From positions 84,998,295-85,062,294 of the forward strand of contig CM028378.1 in assembly GCA_013146195.2 (NCBI GenBank): a stretch of 64,000 bases of DNA, given 5' to 3'. A model generated the notes under the pieces. The model searched no databases. It was given only the letters and a program-made list of their open reading frames with translations, and was not told where the DNA came from. Within the stretch, counting starts at the first letter, position 1. Each line of letters begins with the position of its first letter. This DNA is from Codonopsis lanceolata. Its lineage: Eukaryota; Streptophyta; Magnoliopsida; Asterales; Campanulaceae. A program made the translations under genes and the position numbers. Shown here one piece after another: positions 57,049 through 64,000 of the stretch.

Positions 57049-57967
57049 GGCTCCGTTTGTTTCACGGAAAATAACTTCTGAAAAATGTTTTCCTCATTTT
57101 CCGGTGTTTGGTAACCTTAGGAAAATTTAGTCAACGTAAAAGGTTTTCCGAGTCAATGAAAAATGAAGGTTTTTTTCCCGGAAAATGACTTACGGATTCA
57201 TTTTCTATAAGTCATTTTCCAAATATTCTAGCACACTCCGCCCCCTTTCACAATTGCACATATTTACTTAATTACACAATATTTCACTCAACAAATAAAT
57301 TGTTTAGAAATATAAATGAAGTTTGTGCACACTATTTATAAATTATAATTTTAATAAATACTCACTATGTACTAAAATTAGTGTCAACTATATTATTTAG
57401 GGACATCCTAAACATTGTCAATTTTCTATTTTTAAACGTTTTTTTTCATATCAATTATCAAAAAAATTATTTGTAATTGCGAGATTGAAAAAATATATAC
57501 ATTGATTTAACACCACTGATGATAAATTGAGGGTTACTAAAGAAAAATTACTCAAAGTTCAACACTATCTTAGAATATTTTTTTCCATTTATTCATATAT
57601 AGTTTTTCGTAACATTTTACAGGGATATCCTAAACATTGTCTATTTTCTATTTTAAAACGTTTTTTTTCCATATCAATTATCAATGTTTTTATTTGTAAT
57701 TGGCAGATTAAAAAAGATGGACATTATTGATTTAACACCATTAATGATAAATTAAGGGTTACTAAAGAAAAAATTACTTAAATTTAAAACATATTTTTTG
57801 TATTTATTCATTTATTGTTTTCCGTAACATTTTTCGTATATTTGCCAAACATCCGTAAATGTTTTCTGACATATTTTTAAAAGATTTACCAAACACCTGA
57901 AAATGAAATATTTTCATTTTCCAGAAATCATTTTCTGGAAATGATTTTCCGTGAAACAAATGGAGCC
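57049..57967. mobile_element. PIF/Harbinger-like non-autonomous TIR element
   Basis: Ends GGCTCCGTTTGTTTCACGG and the inverse CCGTGAAACAAATGGAGCC are flanked by TAA on both sides (57046-57048 and 57968-57970). The 3-bp TAA duplication suggests PIF/Harbinger. The interior of the 919-bp element is non-coding and contains a diverged tandem duplication of about 160 bp (57402-57560 and 57624-57788). Confidence 0.8.
57402..57788. repeat. internal tandem duplication in the Harbinger-like element
   Basis: Both copies share ATCCTAAACATTGTC, AAACGTTTTTTTTC, TTGATTTAACACCA and GAGGGTTACTAAAG-like words at a spacing of about 222 bp, with moderate divergence. Confidence 0.75.
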
Positions 57968-57970
57968 TAA

Positions 57971-58404
57971 CTATTTCCTTGCAACTTTGACTTTGAGAAT
58001 CCATTTAAATATTTGTTTGTGGATGTCTCTTAGGATGAACGGCATGAAAGTCATAATAGTTGTAGTAAAAATTTTGGGTTCAAAATATCTAAAACTTATT
58101 TCGTGACCGATTTTTTTTTAACTTTGCAGAAGATTGGTTGAACATCTACAAAGAACATCCACAAACTTTATATAGATGTGATGGAAAATAAAAGATCAAA
58201 CATGATATTGTAAATTGTGCTGAGAATACTAGCAATTTGAGTGTATTCAATTTTCCTATAAATGTATAAATAGATTCATGTCAACTTGTCTAAGAATATT
58301 AAATGTTTGTTATAAAAACAAAATAAAAAATAAAAAAAAACAAAGTGTTTCAGCTTCCAATGTTTCAATTTATAAAAATCAGTTTTAGGCAGAAAAATCA
58401 CGTT

Positions 58405-58487
<83 letters not shown>

Positions 58488-58558
58488 ATAATTGATTTTT
58501 TCCCGATAAAATAGATGAATGTGATGTTAATTTAACGAGATATAAGATATCAAATCAT
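57971..58558. other. intergenic DNA with (TA)n array
   Basis: No gene. A (TA)n microsatellite of about 75 bp occupies 58409-58485. Confidence 0.6.
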
Positions 58559-58837
58559 TTGATTCATGGATCAAATAATTATTTGGTCTCTGAACTATCC
58601 ACAAACTATGCGTTTGGTCCTTATATTTTTTTTGAAATGTCTTTGATCCTTAAAGTAGGGTTTTACTAAGAGATTACCCCCTCATGGGGTTACCGTCAGT
58701 TTTGCCGTCAATTTTTTTATGAAATTCCAAATTTACCCTTAGTAATGTTGGTTCAAAATAAAAGAAGAAAGAAAGAAAAAGGGAATCGGTACAAAGAAGA
58801 AGAAGAATGGATCGTCTCCCATCTCCATCTCCGCTAA

Positions 58838-59025
58838 CTTGAGCAACGTCGCCAAGCTTTACCTCCACGTCGGCGGCAACACTCCCAAAGCCAAATGGAT
58901 CGTCTCGACAAACTCACTTCCTACAAATTCGTGAAATCCACCAAACTCAATGTGGATGACGACGGCGATGATGATGAATTAAGAGGTGATGGATTTTGGA
59001 TTTTGAAAGTGGGTTCCAAAATTCG
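58838..59025 (+). pseudogene. captured fragment of a VID27-like (CYPRO4-type) gene
   Basis: The frame reads LSNVAKLYLHVGGNTPKAKW, then after a one-base frameshift DKLTSYKFVKSTKLNVDDDG, an acidic stretch, and GFWILKVGSKIR. This matches the N-terminal region of plant VID27/CYPRO4-type proteins as I know the family; paralogous sequences read GNTPKAKW...SEKLTSY.FVK and LKVG(T/S)K(V/I)R. Only about 60 residues remain of a protein of 600 or more. It lies directly inside the left MULE repeat and could be transcribed from it. It encodes no complete domain. Confidence 0.7.
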
Positions 59026-59249
59026 ACATCCAAAGTGGTGGTGCCCATCACCACAATTCCCCAAATCGCCCCAATTACTACCACCACCACCACCATTATT
59101 CCCGGTGGAAACAAAATAGAATCACTTATGCCACCGGGACTCATAATCGAATCCATGAAATCAACATTTCTCGATAAGACTTGCAAATTAGTGTACTCGT
59201 CACTGATATCGTTACTGTTAATGCTACCCGGCTGTACGTACTACTCAAC

Positions 59250-59481
59250 AAAAGTTTCCAAAATGTGATCGTACTTCCCCTACACCGCCGTCTCGACGAC
59301 CAACAATCGGAAACAACCGCGACCGCCGGTGGGACAGTTAAACACGGGCGCTGTTGCCTTTTATCGACATACTTGGACTGCTTCTCCTTAAACACCTCCC
59401 ACCACTTACCAAACATTTAGCTGTCCGACCGGGAACCTCGGAGCCAATCTTCTTCCACTTATTGACGTACTTGGCTTGGAA
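59250..59481 (-). pseudogene. captured fragment of an ASYMMETRIC LEAVES1/PHANTASTICA-like MYB gene
   Basis: On the minus strand 59481-59379 reads FQAKYVNKWKKIGSEVPGRT, then after a frameshift [11 protein letters not shown]. This is the end of the second MYB repeat of AS1/PHAN/RS2 proteins, where KWKKI.[22 protein letters not shown] is the family signature. About 33 codons on, at 59279-59250, GKYDHILETF follows, again as in AS1-type proteins. A stop and a frameshift make it non-functional. It is antisense to the VID27-like fragment. An AS1 fragment could matter if antisense or hairpin transcripts arise, but that is speculation. Confidence 0.75.
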
Positions 59482-59576
59482 CCCAGATGGGTCTATGTGT
59501 TTCTCTCTAAATATTCGTTCTCCTTATCTGCAAATATGTTGAAGAAGCTATTCTCTCTTGAGAATTATAACTGGAT

Positions 59577-59612
59577 ATTTTAACATCCAGATTTAGATTT
59601 GGATGTTAAAAT
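59577..59612. repeat. perfect 13-bp hairpin inside the Pack-MULE
   Basis: ATTTTAACATCCA (59577-59589) and TGGATGTTAAAAT (59600-59612) are exact inverse copies around a 10-nt loop. Confidence 0.85.
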
Positions 59613-59862
59613 TTCAGATCTAAATAAGAGGGAGATTCTCACTGTCGGCGCCAACGATGACGTTGATCTGAAACAGAGAATAGGTCGGAGGCGCTGATCT
59701 GGACGAGACGACGAGCCATGGATACCTCCCTTCTTCAGGTGACTAGTTTACTAAATCGTAGGACTAAGCTGGTGATGATGCTTCACGTTGACGAGGAGAA
59801 AGGGAATGTGAATCTGAGTAAAATGGAGGGTTTTGGAAGAGGATTTTGGGTTTTGGTGGTTC
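59613..59862 (+). other. further possible captured sequence in the Pack-MULE
   Basis: GC-richer than its surroundings and open in one plus frame (MDTSLLQVTSLLNRRTKLVM...DEEKGNVNLSKMEG, 59718-59870). The family is not recognised, and the frame runs into the right inverted repeat, so it may not be coding. Confidence 0.3.
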
Positions 59863-59966
59863 GGGAGACGATCCATTTTTCTTCTTCTTTGTATCGATTC
59901 CCTTTTTCTTTTTTTTTCTTTTTTCTTTTTATTTTATTTTGAACCACTAACATTACTAAGGATAAA

Positions 59967-61525
59967 CTAGTTTTATACCCGTGCGTTAAACGCATGAATA
60001 TATATATTTTTCAATCAAATTATACTAAGTTAAATTATAATCAAGCAAAATGAAGACAAAAAACAAAACTAAAAGAGGAGATTATTTCAATGAATAGAAA
60101 AATATCATTTGATTAAAAATTATTATGAAAATAAAGAAATATATGTGTCAATTGATTAACAATAATAAAATAAATAAATTGGAATAACTGTAATTTATGA
60201 AAATTAAATAAATAATTCAAATGAAAATACAAAAAAAATGTGTACCACAATGAATGGATTTTTAGTAGCGATACGTCGATTTGGATTCGTGATGCATCAA
60301 TTTAAACTCACAACGCATCGCTATGAATTGGAAATAGACCAGTTTGAACGTGAAGCATCGATTTAATATCGTGATGCAATGCTATGGAATGAGAATGACA
60401 ATTATACAATTTTGAATCATGCATGGCAATGTATGAACTGATGCTTGTCACAAGCGTGTCCGATTCATTAAAGGTATACTCGTCCTTTTACATCAAAAAT
60501 GTTTTTTCCAATTAAAAAACATAGTGGACAGCGGTTGAATATCTGTCAAAAGAGACCGACACAATTTTCACCATATTCTTTTCAAACCTTTAAAAGACAA
60601 AAAATATAAATGGGTTTGACGTGTTCATAACCCGACACATATTAATTGAATGACAAAACTTACTCTAAACAAATTTAATTGACGATGATCAATTGAAAAT
60701 TGACTCAAATAATTCTATTTGTACTGATTTAAGCTTGTTTATGGCTTATTTCAATATCAATAATCAATAACAATTAAAAAGATAAATGTAATCTCTTGGC
60801 TTTGTTATTTCGCCACACTCACGGATATTAAAACGACATCGTTTTAGAGTATATATATATATATATTAAAAACTCTTGTCTTGAGTCTCGCTACCTCTTG
60901 TCATGATATTTATTCCAGCAACATTGCCCTCTCACCGAAGAAAAAACAAACTATTAACCCAACTTATGGAACCAACTCCCATTTTAGTTTTTTCTTCTTC
61001 ACTCCCTTTACTCTTTATCCCTCTTCCCATTCTATATCCTCGAAAATATAGAACTCTATAAAGGGGGATCATCAAGGTAGCTTTCCAAGTGAGAGTACTT
61101 GGGCACTCTACAATTTGATGTAAATCTGATTACTTTTCGAACACAACGATAAATCAATTCGTTCATGATTAAATGGTCGGTTCATTTTTTTATAAAAGAG
61201 AGGTAACTTTGCACTTCCGAAACATTTTATCTTTGTTAGAGGAAAAATTATGTTGCAATATTGTTTGTTTCGTTTTGTTATTTACCATTATATAGTTCTT
61301 GTCACTTAAAGTATTTGTTAAATTTTATTTATTTCAAATCGATATATTTTTTAGACCTGTCAGTCATTTATAATTAATCACGTGCATTCGTGTTTTATAT
61401 GAAATAGACAAAAAAAATATTCAAATATTTCATTTAGTTATAATGAATTGTGAGTTTTTGTGATTTCATTGAAATTATTTGTTTTAATAACTTTTAATCT
61501 GGTGAAGTAGACAAAAAAATCATTA

Positions 61526-61567
<42 letters not shown>

Positions 61568-61917
61568 CAGATTAGTCATTCAGTTAGAATTAATTGTGAG
61601 TATTTGTGATTCCTTTCAATGAACTTTCTTACGCAAAGTCATCCATGATTTTTCTGAAGTTTACTTGGTAACAATGGAAAACTAACAGTTGTATGCATAA
61701 AAGGTTGTGTTTGGATAACAAAGCAATGAATGCAGTGGTTCTAATTCCTAGGCTCTAGTTTCAAGGAGTTATAAGTATTTAAATTTATATTATTTAATTA
61801 TAGGATTCATTAAATGTTTGTTATAAATAGGTGTTACTATTTTAGGGATGCAAATTTTGGCGAAAAATTACTATTTTTAGACTACCTAGGCTTTATATAT
61901 ATATATATATATATATA
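59967..61917 (-). mobile_element. non-autonomous Helitron inserted in the Pack-MULE right TIR
   Basis: The minus-strand 3' end is CTAG (59967-59970), 10 nt after a GTGCGTTAAACGCAT hairpin (59981-59995). The subterminal sequence is like that of the Helitron at 54197. Deleting 59967-61917 joins GGATAAA to TTTAGAATTTC, which matches the intact left MULE repeat (GGGTAAATTTGGAATTTC, inverse strand). The insertion is therefore exactly between A and T, the Helitron rule. The 5' end now lies in a TA microsatellite, so the canonical TC is eroded. Inside are old approx. 50-bp repeats (60250-60400) with GATGCATC words, a palindrome AAAACGACATCGTTTT (60831-60846) and a CT-rich leader-like stretch (60970-61050), but no helicase. 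Confidence 0.82.
61528..61563. repeat. (TA)n microsatellite
   Basis: A pure TA run inside the Helitron. A second one ends the Helitron at 61893-61917, and a shorter one lies at 60850-60866. Confidence 0.85.
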
Positions 61918-62104
61918 TTTAGAATTTCATAAAAAAAATTGACGGAAAAATTGACGGTAACCCCGTGAGGGGGTAATCTCTTAGTAAAACCTTACTTTAA
62001 ATACAATTTAAAAAAACTACAAGGACCAAATGCATAATTTATGAATAGTTCAAAGACCAAATAATTATTTAATCCTTGATTCATAAATTTAAAGTGCTTA
62101 TTCA

Positions 62105-63145
62105 GGGCTTGTTTGGTAACCATTTCGTTTCTAATATTTTTGTTTTATTTCTAATTTTTTTGTGAAAAATAGAAATAGAAATACGTTGACAATCATTTCA
62201 TTTAGTAGAAACGTTTCTCATTTTCCCCAAAATTAGAAATGAAAAAAAATGTTTCTCCTTTACGAGGATTCTTTTTCGAAACTTGGAAGGATCAAGGTCG
62301 ATCAATTTAAATGAGGTCGAGCCTTCAAACGTTGACATGATAAATTTTCAACCCTAATCTTTTCCTCCATATAATATTATATATATTAAGTATGTCAATT
62401 ACAAGGAAGTCATTAACAAACTAAAATTACTCGACCCAAGTCAATCCGTTAATATTTTTTGGTTGAAACGGGTAACCTATTCTGACCCCAAAAAATAATG
62501 AGCCGTATTAAAGCGGGTCGAACTCATTACCCATTTTGACCTGATAACTTTTACTCTATAATTGTTTGAAATTTTGGATTAAGGCGAGGTGTCACGTTAG
62601 TTTAGCGAATTCATTTCGACCCTTTTGATATCTAGGGTCTAATGGGTTTTGAAATAGGTGCTTCGTTAACCCTTTTGGCCGATAGCTTTTACCCTATAAA
62701 TTTATGAAATTTTGGATTAAGGCGAGGCGGCACGTCACCGTTGACCCCATACATATCGATCCGTTTGATATTCCGGTTATAATGAGTTTTGATCCTCACC
62801 GCGTTACATCTCGACCCATACCCGACCATCGGATGAAGACTTATCCACATTTTTTGAATAAAAATCATGTAAATTATTATTCTACCTGTTCGAATTTGAT
62901 GCAATTTACTATTATATGGAAGTTGTAATGTGTTAATTTTTTTTTGAAAAAGAATATATATTATAAAAGGAAATAAAAATGTTTGTCAAAAAATGATTAA
63001 CTTTCGTTTCTTTTTTATAATAGAAATAGAAACAACTATCAAATGTGTTTTTGTTTCTTTTCCAAAATAAAAAAGAAATAGAAACAAAGTGAAACAGAAA
63101 CATGCGAAACAAAAAGAAGAAATAGAAATGTTACCAAACACTATT
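62105..63145. mobile_element. TIR element, copy 2 of the family at 24192-25192
   Basis: Aligned along its length with 24192-25192: GGCTTGTTTGGTAACC at the left, GAGCCTTCAAACGTTGACATG in the middle (62318 on), ACTTTTACTCTATAA, and an inverse right end GAAATGTTACCAAACACTATT. It is about 1.04 kb with no coding capacity. A flanking TTA duplication is not evident here (left flank TCA, right flank TGA), unlike copy 1. Confidence 0.72.
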
Positions 63146-63156
63146 TGAGTGATGTT

Positions 63157-63260
63157 ATTATTACTCGGCCACGTGCAAATCACATGTCTCAATTGAAGTA
63201 CTTGTTGAGTTACACTACCATTACTCAGACACGTGCGAACCACGTGTCCGATCATCCCCA
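63157..63260 (+). promoter_or_regulatory. G-box cluster upstream of the AP-4 epsilon gene
   Basis: Three CACGTG hexamers (63170-63175, 63230-63235 and 63241-63246) lie in a degenerate 60-bp tandem duplication (ATTACTCGGCCACGTGCAAA against ATTACTCAGACACGTGCGAA). G-boxes bind bZIP and bHLH factors in plants (established). They sit about 300-380 bp before the coding start, plausibly in the promoter. A CACACACA run follows at about 63375-63388 in the presumed 5' leader. Confidence 0.5.
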
Positions 63261-63543
63261 TGGTTACGATGAACGCAAATCACAACGTCAAAATCGAAGT
63301 CTGCATAATTTTTCTCACACACGCACATACCTTCAACCTTTTTCTTCTTCTTCGTTGATTCTTCCGGAATCACGCACACACACACAGAGTGAAAGTACGA
63401 AATTACCCCAACCTACATCAAAATCTCTCCCCCACTACCACTACCAGATCCTCCCCAATTCCGGTGACCCCAACTCAATTCCAGATCCTCACCTCCACTC
63501 CCAATTCAGTTACCGAATTCGAAATCAAACCAATTTGCCAAAC

Positions 63544-64000
63544 CTGGAGCAGTTGAAGACAATCGGAAGGGAGCTCGCAATGGGCTCCCAAGGCGGCTTC
63601 GGCCAGTCCAAGGAGTTTCTAGACCTCGTTAAATCCATCGGCGAAGCCCGATCCAAAGCCGAGGAAGACCGGATAGTTCTCCACGAGATCGAAACCCTCA
63701 AGCGCCGAATCACCGAGCCCGACATCCCCAAACGCAAGATGAAAGAGTACATAATCCGCCTCGTTTACATCGAGATGCTCGGCCACGACGCCTCCTTCGG
63801 CTACATCCACGCCGTCAAGATGACTCACGACGATTCCCTCCTCTTGAAACGCACTGGTTACTTGGCCGTCACGCTGTTCCTGAACGAGGATCACGATTTG
63901 ATTATACTGATTGTCAACACGATTCAGAAGGACTTGAAATCGGATAATTATTTGGTGGTTTGTGCTGCGTTGAATGCTGTTTGTAAGTTGATCAATGAGG
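63544..64000 (+). CDS. AP-4 complex subunit epsilon, N-terminal part (runs off the window)
   Basis: Epsilon is the large subunit of the AP-4 adaptor complex, which sorts cargo such as vacuolar receptors at the trans-Golgi network. The frame from 63580 reads MGSQGGFGQSKEFLDLVKSI, then GEARSKAEEDRIVLHEIETL and MKEYIIRLVYIEMLGHDASF, and continues with LNEDHDLIILIVNTIQKDLK. It is intact to the window end and shows the adaptin N-terminal helical repeats, very close to plant epsilon proteins. Plant epsilon usually begins 12 residues earlier, MEQLKTIGRELAMGSQ. Here those residues are all present (EQLKTIGRELA), but the first codon is CTG (63544-63546) with A at -3 and G at +4. Translation must use CTG or the ATG at 63580. 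Minus-strand open frames here are shadows. Confidence 0.93.
   Translation, partial: MEQLKTIGRELAMGSQGGFGQSKEFLDLVKSIGEARSKAEEDRIVLHEIETLKRRITEPDIPKRKMKEYIIRLVYIEMLGHDASFGYIHAVKMTHDDSLLLKRTGYLAVTLFLNEDHDLIILIVNTIQKDLKSDNYLVVCAALNAVCKLINE

Larger units (their letters stand above)
58568..62075. mobile_element. Pack-MULE with two captured host-gene fragments, split by a Helitron
   Basis: Flanked by the exact 9-bp duplication TTGATTCAT (58559-58567 and 62076-62084), typical of Mutator-like elements. The left terminal inverted repeat is about 253 bp (58568-58820). The right one is in two parts, 59863-59966 and 61918-62075, because a Helitron sits between them. No transposase is present. Between the repeats are host-like fragments: VID27/CYPRO4-like (plus strand) and AS1/PHAN-like MYB (minus strand). 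Elements that carry host fragments between MULE termini are called Pack-MULEs (established concept). Confidence 0.88.

Noticed and set aside
63525..63894. Minus-strand open frames opposite the AP-4 epsilon exon
   Set aside because: Shadows of a strongly conserved plus-strand exon.

Overview
This is eukaryotic nuclear DNA from a flowering plant, most likely a eudicot. It is AT-rich and packed with plant transposons, and its only ordinary gene is the start of a spliced plant-type gene at the right edge. That gene encodes the N-terminus of the AP-4 adaptor complex epsilon subunit (63544/63580 to the window end, + strand). Everything else is transposons, their relics, microsatellites and unassigned AT-rich sequence. 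I cannot name the species.

Layout. 1-3.3 kb: a hAT element with an exact 8-bp target-site duplication (TSD) (974-2232) and a complete TRIM, i.e. a miniature LTR element (2630-3273). 3.9-9.06 kb: a complete Ty1/copia element on the minus strand (Copia-1), whose single gag-pol frame carries six stop codons and no frameshift. 9.07-11.33 kb: a Mutator-like element (MULE-1) with a second one (MULE-2) nested in it; both have perfect 9-bp TSDs. 11.4-13.4 kb (A), 16.9-20.3 kb (B) and 28.0-49.0 kb (C): three non-autonomous LTR elements of one family. They lack gag-pol but carry an antisense, apparently spliced gene with its own TATA box and a 'putative gypsy-type transposon' domain (PF04195). Element B has a complete 75-nt complement of mature tRNA-Glu, CCA included, as its primer-binding site. 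Element C is split by a 16.5-kb copia element (D, 31599-48144), which is split by another copia element (E, 39531-43993). 49.0-51.7 kb: a decayed Ty3/gypsy pol with a solo LTR inside its integrase. 54.2-55.3 kb: a Helitron helicase relic with a diagnostic 3' terminus. 57.0-58.0 kb: a Harbinger-like element. 58.6-62.1 kb: a Pack-MULE with a 9-bp TSD that captured two host-gene fragments in opposite orientations (VID27/CYPRO4-like and ASYMMETRIC LEAVES1/PHANTASTICA-like MYB), with a Helitron inserted exactly into its right terminal repeat. 62.1-63.1 kb: a second copy of a 1-kb TIR element also found at 24.2-25.2 kb.

The most unusual features are the antisense-gene LTR family (A, B, C), with its tRNA-Glu primer site and tRNA-like U5; the two-gene Pack-MULE; a templated inverted 49-bp insertion in the reverse transcriptase of element E; and the CTG at the conserved start position of the AP-4 epsilon gene. 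All calls come from reading the sequence; no database search was run.
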